This document shows positions 1 through 7,600 of a stretch of DNA of 9,364 bases, one piece after another; position 1 is the stretch's first letter, and every line of letters starts with the position of its first letter. Position numbers and translations under genes: made by a program. Origin of the DNA: an uncultured Parabacteroides sp. (GTDB lineage: Bacteria; Bacteroidota; Bacteroidia; Bacteroidales; Tannerellaceae); assembly GCA_900770835.1 (NCBI GenBank), contig CAAGLQ010000139.1, positions 1-9,364 of the forward strand, written 5' to 3'. The notes beneath the pieces were generated by a model, which worked only from the letters and a program-made list of their open reading frames with translations, had not been told where the DNA came from and made no database searches.

Positions 1-1
1 C

Positions 2-107
2 TGATCAAGTAGTCTACTGCGAGAGCGGTATTGAGACGCAAATGGATCGTTTGCATTTGCATTTGCCTTTTTGATCAAGTAGTCTACTGCGAGAGCGGTA
101 TTGAGAC
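2..107 (+). CRISPR. Trailer end of a CRISPR array (two 36-bp repeats, one complete spacer)
   Basis: Two identical 36-base repeats lie at 2-37 and 72-107, separated by a 34-base spacer at 38-71. Base 1 would be the last base of an earlier spacer, so the array runs off the left edge. Within each repeat TACTGC-GAGA-GCGGTA (15-30 in the first copy) forms a 6-bp stem with a GNRA-type tetraloop. The 8 bases from the last stem base onward, ATTGAGAC, resemble the ATTGAAAC-type handle known for crRNAs made by Cas6. The stem contains one T-G pair, which is a legal wobble on the + strand but becomes a C-A mismatch on the - strand. Together with the terminator at 143-171 this argues for + strand transcription with the leader outside the window. 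A two-repeat view is short, but 36-bp exact repetition next to cas1 and cas2 makes the call secure. Confidence 0.95.
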
Positions 108-142
108 TACTTTGCCGGACTATTGGAGGCGGAAAAGAAAAA

Positions 143-171
143 GGCTGATTCCATAATCGCCATTATTTTTT
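143..171 (+). terminator. Intrinsic terminator behind the CRISPR array
   Basis: GGC-(T bulge)-GATT, loop CCAT, AATC-GCC forms a 7-bp stem at 143-161. It is followed by ATTA and six T at 166-171, and preceded by an A-rich stretch at 133-142. It starts 35 bases after the last repeat, which fits termination of a pre-crRNA transcribed on the + strand. It would also insulate the following small ORF and RT-cas1 from array transcription. Seen by eye; folding energy was not computed. Confidence 0.6.
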
Positions 172-205
172 ATGCTCTATGCATTCATCAAAAGGGAGGA
201 TTTCC

Positions 206-213
206 TACCTTTG
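206..213 (+). promoter_or_regulatory. Bacteroidota-type -7 box for the adaptation genes
   Basis: TACCTTTG followed by C matches the Bacteroidota -7 consensus TAnnTTTG exactly. It lies just after the array terminator and 31 bases before the ATG of the small ORF at 245. No clear TTTG -33 box is present at the expected distance (around 182-186), so the match rests on the -7 element alone. If real, it would start transcription near 220 and drive the small ORF, RT-cas1 and cas2 together. Confidence 0.45.
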
Positions 214-244
214 CTCACACAGATAACCTATAAAACAAGATACT

Positions 245-421
245 ATGGCAAAACGAGGAAGTAACACCGGGATACCGGGCGTGAGTTTTTCATGGAAACG
301 TGCATTAGGAATTACGAAAGCAAAACAGCAGTTCGCTCGTCAAACAGGGATTCCTACATCTAAAGCAGGATTGGAACGGAAGATTGGGAATAGCTTGCTC
401 AAACTGTTATTTGGGAAATGA
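245..421 (+). CDS. Small very basic protein (58 aa) upstream of RT-cas1
   Basis: An ATG-to-TGA frame of 58 codons sits between the array and RT-cas1. The product starts MAKRGSNTGIPGVSF and contains WKRALGITKAKQQ and LERKIGNSLLKLLFGK. It has 12 Lys/Arg and a single acidic residue (Glu44), with no signal peptide or membrane segment, so it is probably cytoplasmic and could bind nucleic acid (inference from charge only). The start is supported by a -7 box 31 bases upstream and by the fit between the array terminator and the next gene: its stop lies 16 bases before the preferred RT-Cas1 start. The wording of the peptide reminds me of short conserved proteins in gut bacteria with an SFSWKRALGI-like core, but I cannot name a family. 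It may be an accessory factor of spacer acquisition, an unrelated small gene, or a leader peptide. No function is assigned. Confidence 0.6.
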   Translation: MAKRGSNTGIPGVSFSWKRALGITKAKQQFARQTGIPTSKAGLERKIGNSLLKLLFGK

Positions 422-437
422 TTACGATGTGGCCAGT

Positions 438-2708
438 ATGGGACAGCATTTTTTATTTGGGCAACTTTGTCAGTTCAAGACGTTGTTGAAGGCTTGGAAA
501 CAAGTGCGCGCCAAAGGATCGGCAGGAGGGATCGATGGGCAGACCATAGAGGAGGCAGACCGTCAAATAGGTAAGTTATTGCAAGGCTTAATCTCTGATT
601 TGCGTAATGGACAATGGAAACCTCAGCCCTATTTGCGTATTTCTATTCCTAAGAAGAATAATGAACGGCGTAAACTTGGTTTGTTGACTGTTCGAGATAA
701 GATCGTACAGCAGGCGATCAAACAGGTGACGGAATCACGCTTTGAGCGTCTCTTCGTGAAGAATAGCTATGGGTATCGTCCGGACAAGGGCCATACAAAA
801 GCGATCCGTTACGCATGGCATTGCTGTAGGCAAGAGAGTTGTGCCTTTGCTCTTCGACTGGATATTGATAATTATTTTGATACCATAGATCACGAGCTAT
901 TATTCCGGCGAATGCTCCCAGTCGTAGGGGATGAGGAGGTGGCCAGGCTGATCCGTTTATCCGTTCAGATGGGTGTGGTAAACAAACGGATGCAGTGGGA
1001 GAATTCAGAACGAGGCGTTCCACAAGGAGGTGTGCTTTCTCCGCTCTTGGCCAATCTTTATCTTCATGCATTTGATCAATTTGTTTTGACGAAAAGTGAT
1101 GGTTACGTTCGTTATGCGGATGATTTCATCATCTTCTGTCCGACAAAGGAAAATGCTGAGCAGTTACTGGAGTCGGCTCGTACATTTCTGCAAGAGCGGT
1201 TGAAGTTGACGCTTAATGAACCGAGTATTACGGAGGTGAAAGAGGGCGTAGAGTTTTTAGGGATTACGCTGTATCCTGACAAATTAAGGCTTTCTGAGAA
1301 GAAATTATCAGAGTTATTGGAAAAGATCAAGTCGTTAGACTGGCAGGAAACCCATTTCGATGCGAAAGGATTAAGAAGTTTACAAGGTATCAAACGCTAT
1401 TATGCGACATTATTGCCGGAGGAGTATTTACTGCGTTTTGATGAAGCATTGGAGCAACGATTGCGACAAATAATCCAAGAACGATGGCGGCTGATCCCGG
1501 ATAAGAAAGTTTTGGAGGTAGCTTTAGGCTCCATTGAGTTTTATGGAGAGACTCACATCGCCAAGGTGGATGCGCTAAATAAGGAGTTGCTGGGATTATA
1601 TACGGACTTTCGTGCTGAGCATGAAAGACAGCAAGACAAGGATCAGAATGCTCGAATAGTAAAGCAACGAAAGGCGGAATATCGGAAAAAGGAGAATGAA
1701 GGCACAGAACTTATTGTTAGCTCTCCGGGCATATTTATTGGAGTAAGCCAACGAGGCTTGACGTTGAAAAGCTACGGGAAACAACAACCTATCCCTCCTG
1801 CAAGCAATTTGCAACATGTGTTGGTCATCGGCGAGGGAGTCAGCCTGTCGAGTAATGTAATTGCTTACTGCATGGAGCGGAAGATTCCGGTGGATTTCTT
1901 TTCGGCTTCAGGCAAATTGATTGGAAGCATGCTTTCGCCCACATTCATGGAGACAACATTATGGAAGCAGCAAGCCTCATTGGCGGATGTTGATCGGGTT
2001 TGTTTGGCAAAACGCATTATCGAGGGGAAATTGCGAAATCAGTTCAATCTTATTAAGTATTACCATAAATACCATAAGAATAAGTTTGACGCATTGTCGG
2101 ATTGTTATGCTGAGATTGAGCCAAAGCTAAAAGCATTAGTAGAGCGGTTGAATAGTTATGAATGGAAAGAAGGAATGGACTATCGGACTGATTTGATGGG
2201 AATAGAGGCTGCAGTGGCAGCTTTGTATTGGGAATATATTCGTGCATTAGTAGCTGATGATGATGTTGGCTTTTTACGTCGTGAGCAGCAGGGCGCAACT
2301 GATTTAATGAATTGTATGCTCAATTATGGTTATGCCATCTTGTATGCTCGTGTTTGGCAGGCTTTATTAGCGTATAAACTGAATCCATCAGATAGTTTTA
2401 TCCATGCCCACCAGTTAGGGAAGCCTACGTTTGTATATGACGTGATTGAATTGTTTCGTGCCCAAGCGGTGGATCGAGTAGTTGTGTCATTGATCCAAAA
2501 GCGAGAGCCATTGGTGGTTAATAAAGGAATGCTATCCGATGATACGCTTCGTTTATTATCCAAACACATTGTGGAGCGGTTAAACCGATATGAAACGTAT
2601 CGTGGTAAAGAATACCGGCTCTGCGACATTATACGTCAACAGGTGAAAGAAATCGCTACGTTTATCATTGATCGGAAATCTTATCGTCCATATATTGCGA
2701 AATGGTGA
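438..2708 (+). CDS. cas1: Reverse transcriptase-Cas1 fusion protein (RT-Cas1)
   Basis: A 756-residue CRISPR adaptation integrase fused to a group II intron-like reverse transcriptase. The RT part (about 15-290) has the expected motifs in order: AGGIDGQTIEEA near 29-40, RKLGLLTVRDKIVQQ near 78-93, catalytic Asp142 in LDIDNYFDTIDH, GVPQGGVLSPLLANLYL near 193-209, and YADD at 226-229, so all three catalytic Asp are intact. A charged linker (about 385-422) leads to the Cas1 part (about 423-756). There Glu590 (in MGIEAAVAALYWEY), His656 (in SFIHAHQ) and Asp668/Glu671 (in YDVIELFR) match the Cas1 metal site. Cas1-Cas2 integrates spacers; in studied RT-Cas1 systems the RT allows acquisition from RNA. 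There is no N-terminal Cas6 domain, unlike Cas6-RT-Cas1 forms. An upstream in-frame ATG at 384 would overlap the small ORF; ATG 438 avoids this and begins just before the RT homology. cas2 follows after one base. Confidence 0.95.
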   Translation: MGQHFLFGQLCQFKTLLKAWKQVRAKGSAGGIDGQTIEEADRQIGKLLQGLISDLRNGQWKPQPYLRISIPKKNNERRKLGLLTVRDKIVQQAIKQVTESRFERLFVKNSYGYRPDKGHTKAIRYAWHCCRQESCAFALRLDIDNYFDTIDHELLFRRMLPVVGDEEVARLIRLSVQMGVVNKRMQWENSERGVPQGGVLSPLLANLYLHAFDQFVLTKSDGYVRYADDFIIFCPTKENAEQLLESARTFLQERLKLTLNEPSITEVKEGVEFLGITLYPDKLRLSEKKLSELLEKIKSLDWQETHFDAKGLRSLQGIKRYYATLLPEEYLLRFDEALEQRLRQIIQERWRLIPDKKVLEVALGSIEFYGETHIAKVDALNKELLGLYTDFRAEHERQQDKDQNARIVKQRKAEYRKKENEGTELIVSSPGIFIGVSQRGLTLKSYGKQQPIPPASNLQHVLVIGEGVSLSSNVIAYCMERKIPVDFFSASGKLIGSMLSPTFMETTLWKQQASLADVDRVCLAKRIIEGKLRNQFNLIKYYHKYHKNKFDALSDCYAEIEPKLKALVERLNSYEWKEGMDYRTDLMGIEAAVAALYWEYIRALVADDDVGFLRREQQGATDLMNCMLNYGYAILYARVWQALLAYKLNPSDSFIHAHQLGKPTFVYDVIELFRAQAVDRVVVSLIQKREPLVVNKGMLSDDTLRLLSKHIVERLNRYETYRGKEYRLCDIIRQQVKEIATFIIDRKSYRPYIAKW

Positions 2709-2709
2709 A

Positions 2710-3000
2710 ATGAGAAGCAGGAAAACATTTTATGTCATTGCCTATGACATCACAGATGACCGGCGTCGGGCCAAGGTGGTCAAGCGATTGGAGAAGTGCG
2801 GTGTGAGGTCCAATTATAGTGTTTTTGAGTGTATGCTGACAGATGGACAATATCACAAACTGCAAGAGGTGTTGGGAAAGATCATTCGGCCCAAAGAACA
2901 AGACAGGATCGTTTATTATCCTGTTTGTGTCAATTGTTTTACTAAGATTGTCTATGATCCTCCTCGTAGTGAGGATGCGCAGATTGCATGGGTCTATTGA
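2710..3000 (+). CDS. cas2: Cas2, CRISPR adaptation protein
   Basis: A 96-residue protein of normal Cas2 length. It opens with a beta strand FYVIAYDITDDRRR, in which Asp13 is the conserved Cas2 aspartate, followed by the helix KVVKRLEKCG and the RSNYSVFECML strand typical of the ferredoxin-like Cas2 fold. Cas2 dimers bridge two Cas1 dimers in the spacer-integration complex; nuclease activity is usually not needed for that role. The ATG lies one base after the RT-Cas1 stop, so the two are translated as a coupled pair. In-frame ATG 2668 would add 14 residues inside the RT-Cas1 reading frame and lies before the family's conserved N-terminal strand, so 2710 is preferred. The C-terminus ends IAWVY. 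Confidence 0.93.
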   Translation: MRSRKTFYVIAYDITDDRRRAKVVKRLEKCGVRSNYSVFECMLTDGQYHKLQEVLGKIIRPKEQDRIVYYPVCVNCFTKIVYDPPRSEDAQIAWVY

Positions 3001-3030
3001 TCTTCCGATCCATAAGAAAATACTTGTTTA

Positions 3031-3062
3031 TTTGGTGTCTTCCGATTGATTCTATATTTTTG
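3031..3062 (+). promoter_or_regulatory. Bacteroidota promoter of the vWA-tubulin operon
   Basis: TTTG at 3031-3034 and TATTTTTG at 3055-3062 are separated by exactly 20 bases, matching the Bacteroidota consensus TTTG-N19-21-TAnnTTTG in both elements. Transcription would begin near 3069, leaving a leader of roughly 15 bases before ATG 3084. The site separates this operon from the cas genes and decides the start of the first gene: the in-frame ATG at 2988 lies upstream of the promoter and inside cas2. Confidence 0.75.
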
Positions 3063-3083
3063 CACGAAATAATCTCTAATGGC

Positions 3084-4619
3084 ATGAAAATAAAGCATTA
3101 TATATTATTGATCGCACTTCTGGTTTTCTCCAGTCAGCTCTATGCGCAGGGCGTAATAGGCTTTTCTCAGATTGAAAGAGATTTTCCTGTTTTATTTGAG
3201 CGATTAAGGAATGAATTACAAGGGCAAAAAGCGAATTATATCTTTGCGATAGATGTCTCTGGCACAATGAATCAATATGCAGATATAGTTGTACCAGCGA
3301 TGTCTGAATTCATATCTTCGTTGTCGGAAGGAGACAATATCAGTTTCATTCGCTTTGGAACAAAGGCTAAGGTTTCGATGGGTGGATTGAGTGAGATCAA
3401 TAAAGAAAGTGTGCAAAACTTGCGTGCTTATGTCCGTACACTGTATGACAGAGATCCGGAATTATATGCCTATACGGATTTGAATGCTGTTTTAGAGCAA
3501 ATCAATCAGGAACTACGTTTCCAGAAGAACAATCTTACGTTTATTTTTGTGTTGACTGACTTTGTGGACGATCCAGCCAACAAAAGTAGGGCTTTGAATG
3601 AAACTGTTTGCGCCCAAATCGCAAAGCAACTGGATGCAAGGGCTGTGCATCATCAAATATATATGTATGCTTTACAATTACCTGTTGGACGACCGAATCA
3701 ATTGGGGTTATTTAAAAAGGCCGTGCCTGCAGCATTTCGTTTCGAAACCTTCTCAATTGCTTCGCAGACCGCATTGAAGAGTTGGTTTGAGCGTAAAAAA
3801 ACGGAGATATTATTGGATAAGTTTAAGGCGATTGTCGAGAATCATTTGCGGGGGATTGAGATCGTTTCTGCTGTGAATGTGGATGTGGATGGAAATGTTA
3901 TTCTGTCAGCTGACTGGGAAATCGGTGATCTCTTGAATGATGTTAGCATTGAGAGTATTGCTCTTTCTGCCTCGGATGAAGCGTTTAATTTTCAGCTTGC
4001 GCAAGATTTGCCTTGCCCAATGGAAACAGGCCAAATAGGAACCATTAAGCATTCCAGCTGGGGAATACATCATTTGGATGGTTCTTTGCAAATCAACTAT
4101 TTGTTTCCATCTATATTCGATGAGGAACTTAAGAAGCTGGGCGTAGAAAAACCGCAGTCTGTTACTTCAGCGGCTATTGAGCGTGACTGGATATTTACAT
4201 TTGTACTACCATTCTGGCTTACGTGTTTATTTGCGGTCATCGTTCTTCTTTATCTATGTGCCGTTGGAAAAGCTTTTATTCGAAATAGGAGTTCAGAATA
4301 TAAGATCAATGGCAATTTTATCGTAAACTATAGAGGAAGAAAGATCGCTAATATGCAGGCTTGTGATCATTTGTTATTTGGAGTAGGATGCAAAGGCGGC
4401 CCATTTACAATCTCTGGAAATGGATGCAATTGGCAATTGGCCTATTTCAGACAGACCTTCAGCCCTTTTCTTCCATGGAAAAAGCCCTGCTTTAAGGTCC
4501 GACTGGAACAGGGAAGGGTTATGCGAACTTCTGCGGGTAGTTTCATGAGTGGTGACATTACCCGAATTTATCAAGGAGAGAATATAATACTTAATGACTT
4601 CATGGTCGTTTGGATGTAA
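3084..4619 (+). CDS. Exported single-pass von Willebrand A domain protein
   Basis: A 511-residue protein starting with a Sec signal peptide (about 1-21, basic MKIKH then a hydrophobic core, likely cut in LYA-QG). A vWA domain follows (about 50-240) with a complete MIDAS metal site: Asp57-x-Ser59-x-Thr61 in DVSGT, Thr131 in YTDL and Asp159 in VLTDF. A beta-rich region (about 255-345) resembles the accessory part often found after vWA domains. One strong membrane segment lies at about 369-395, then a tail of about 115 residues. With a cleaved signal peptide the vWA part is periplasmic and the tail cytoplasmic, where it could meet the tubulin-like product of the next gene (inference). The tail is Gly-rich and beta-like; I do not recognise its fold. 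MIDAS vWA domains bind protein partners through a divalent metal. The gap to the next gene is 33 bases without a terminator, so they form an operon. Confidence 0.85.
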   Translation: MKIKHYILLIALLVFSSQLYAQGVIGFSQIERDFPVLFERLRNELQGQKANYIFAIDVSGTMNQYADIVVPAMSEFISSLSEGDNISFIRFGTKAKVSMGGLSEINKESVQNLRAYVRTLYDRDPELYAYTDLNAVLEQINQELRFQKNNLTFIFVLTDFVDDPANKSRALNETVCAQIAKQLDARAVHHQIYMYALQLPVGRPNQLGLFKKAVPAAFRFETFSIASQTALKSWFERKKTEILLDKFKAIVENHLRGIEIVSAVNVDVDGNVILSADWEIGDLLNDVSIESIALSASDEAFNFQLAQDLPCPMETGQIGTIKHSSWGIHHLDGSLQINYLFPSIFDEELKKLGVEKPQSVTSAAIERDWIFTFVLPFWLTCLFAVIVLLYLCAVGKAFIRNRSSEYKINGNFIVNYRGRKIANMQACDHLLFGVGCKGGPFTISGNGCNWQLAYFRQTFSPFLPWKKPCFKVRLEQGRVMRTSAGSFMSGDITRIYQGENIILNDFMVVWM

Positions 4620-4652
4620 GCAGTTTTATATAAATGGAATAAACATACAATT

Positions 4653-7600
4653 ATGATAGATAGAAATATTTTTATTGGATTAGGTGGATCAGGACTAAAC
4701 ACAGTCGCTAATCTGAAGTATAAGATCTATGCGAATCAAACGAGTGGTGTACCGTATGACGCAATGAATGATAATTATAAGTTCTTGTTTTGTGATACGG
4801 ATCAAGCCGATGTACAGAAGAATAACGAATCTTTTAGAGCAAGTTATGAGAAGGGAACCATCTCGCTGATTGAATCTGCCCATGAGTTTATCAATCTTGG
4901 TGAAGTCAATCCCATGACTGTCTACAATCGGGCAAAAGATAAGCCTTGGGAGCATCGCGTAGATATAGAGAATACCGTTCTGGAATCTCTCAGCCCATCG
5001 ATGGCAAATAGCTTACGTGGTAGGGCTCTGAGTGAAGGCGCGGGTGCTTATCGGTTAAACTCCCGTATAGCTTTCTCGCTTAAGACCGAAGAGTTCAAAA
5101 ATCGGTTAAGTACAAAAATCAATCAGCTTTTGAATGTGAGAGGTGCCGCCAATGAGCAAGTTCAATTGCGCTATTGGGTGGTGTCCAGTTGCAATGGCGG
5201 AACGGGAAGTGGCATTTTTATGGATGTGCTTTATCTGGTAAATATGATCCATAAATCGATTATCCCCAATGAAGAACCCAAGGTGACACTGGTTATGTAT
5301 ATGCCTCGTTACTATATTGAGGCGAATAACCAGGATCCCAAATATTTGTACAATGCATCAGCGGTTTTCCAAGAGCTTGATAGTTTTAAATCGATGTTTT
5401 ATGAGAATGAAGAGCGATTCAAGCAGGCTCCGCATACTTTATTATATCGCCCAATGAACCTCACCTTAGAAGGTGATGAGCGATTTAGTCCATTCCTATC
5501 TGTCATTCCTATAGATATTCAGACAGAGCGAAACAATCATTTGATGGATTCGGGTTCTATGTATGCAAACACGGCAGAATTGCTCTATTTCGTCCATCAA
5601 AGCAAGGGGCAAGACCCCTTAGCCAGCTCTTTCAAGAGCGATGCGGATAATGTTTTGGAAGACAAATTGCTGAATGACCATTTGCGATATCTCATGCCCA
5701 TGGGATATGTATCTCTACGTAAACCAGAGGAAATGTTTGAGCAATACGTACATTGTCGCTTGAATGTTGATCTATTCACTTACGGTCTTTTGGCAGACCT
5801 TCCGGGACACATGAATCGTGATCGTGAAATAAATCTGTTGTATGACCAAATTGTTGATGAGATAGTATTCAAAGAATCAGATTCACCTCTCTCATTTACG
5901 CAATTTGTGCGGAATGAGATCGCAACTAAACTTACAGAACAGTTCCCGAAGTCTCTCTTGTTAGAGGATGGAAAGGAGCGTAATGAATTGCCCATTCAAA
6001 TTTCTGAGACGAATGCTGATGGTATTATTCAAGCTTTCACTACTGTTGTAAATGATGTCTATGAGGGTGGAAGCTCTTTTGATCCTGAAGAGCAGAAACT
6101 GTCTAAACAACGTTTGTTAGATAAACTGGAAGCTCAATTGTGGCAATGGACAGAGGACCAGATTATCCGTCATGGCTTACGCTACGTGAAAACAGTTTTA
6201 GATGGATTAGACACATTGGTTACTCAGAAAGTAGTTGCCTTCCGGGCAGGTGATGGTATAGGGAGTGAACAAGCTCTCTGTGACCAGATTGAGCAGAGTA
6301 AAAACAGATTACCCTCACTTTATTCTGACGCTAAGACGATTTCTTTCACAGAGTTCTTTATGAGAGGTAATGCTCCGGACATTCGGGCTTATTATAATGA
6401 GCTACATCAGTATATTGAAGACTCAGGAGAATTGTTGTTGCGACATAAACAGTTTGAGTTGTTGAACGAATTATCACATGATGATACGGGAATTATAGAT
6501 CGCATACGTAATCATGTGGGTGAATTGATTCTTGCAGCTGAGACGGTTGCCAAAAAGGCAGGAGAAAGATTTGTCAACTTAGCTCGGGTATTCCAACGCT
6601 CAGAGTTGGATATTACCACGATTTACCTGCCATCTGTCAGCCAGTTTGTAACAGGTACGGGATGGGATCCTAATAATCCATTCAGCCTATTATATGCAAA
6701 AGTGCTGAAACCCTACTCTGGCAAGGTTTCTCTATATGGCATGATTCCGGTTCGTACACAGTCTGAGAGTGCAGATGATTCGGTAGAAGCATTTTTCCGT
6801 AATCTTATCGCTGTTAATAAAGAGTGGTTAATTAAACATGGCTACTATATCCAATCCGGACAGTTTAATCGCTCCAATATCTTTGGCATGAATGCGATGA
6901 CTTCGAATTTAGAGAAGCGAATGGAGGATTTGTCGAGTCTTATACCTATAACCTATGAACAGGTATATCAGTCTCGTTTGGCAGATGAGTGGTATAACAA
7001 GACTTTGGAACATTTGTTCACTGATTTACCGGAGGAGAAACAGAAGACCATCCGGAATATGCTTAATCCTCAATTATTCTTCAGTTACCATACGAATGAA
7101 ATCGATGACAGCCGTACGTTGAACTATGTCATCGCTCCTTCTAAAGAAATGGCGCAGAACGTATTAGGATATCAAGATGGAGCATTGGATTGGCGATTAG
7201 ATGTATCTCAATCTACTTCAGTTGCTTATATGTTGAAAGCTAAGATAGGTCTCCGTATCTCTGCATACAGCATGTATAATACGTTGATGAATGCCTATTG
7301 GAACATAGAAGATAAATCCATGTACCATTTGCATGTGGCCTTAGCTCAGTGTAATGGATCGTATGAGCAGTTGCAATTACCTATTCGTCCAGACAAGGAT
7401 TTACTGCTCTTTGTTAAATATTTATTAGCTGACAAGCTTGGAGAAAAGCAAAAGGGTCTTATTTATACACCGCTGAATAAAGCGGAAAGCGAGAGCTACA
7501 GTTCCAGTATTCTTCAAAAGAGTCATAGCTTCCTTTCATTCCCTCGTCCAGAAGCAATCGGGCAAGTCGATGACTGTATAGCGTTGCTGTCTGATCCAGG

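Noticed and set aside
108..115. TACTTTGC as a second -7 box right after the array
   Set aside because: It has one base too few between TA and TTTG, and the terminator at 143-171 would stop a transcript from here.
718..1071. 117-codon ORF on the - strand
   Set aside because: It lies opposite the conserved RT motifs and its translation shows no domain; it is a shadow of RT-cas1. The other - strand frames under the large genes are rejected for the same reason.
384..1400. Group II intron-encoded reverse transcriptase
   Set aside because: The RT motifs are intron-like, but the protein continues into a full Cas1 domain, lacks a recognisable intron endonuclease part, is followed directly by cas2, and no intron RNA domain V-like end was seen.
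3001..3046. Direct repeat TCTTCCGAT at 3001-3009 and 3038-3046, resembling the end of a sequencing adapter
   Set aside because: Flanking bases do not match an adapter, the reading frames and promoter around it are coherent, and a 9-base repeat is within chance.
2843..3049. 68-codon + strand ORF across the end of cas2
   Set aside because: It is out of frame with cas2, which is clearly real, and has no domain or start signals of its own.
2988..3083. Longer N-terminus for the first vWA protein
   Set aside because: The ATG at 2988 lies inside cas2 and upstream of the operon promoter; a normal signal peptide starts at 3084.
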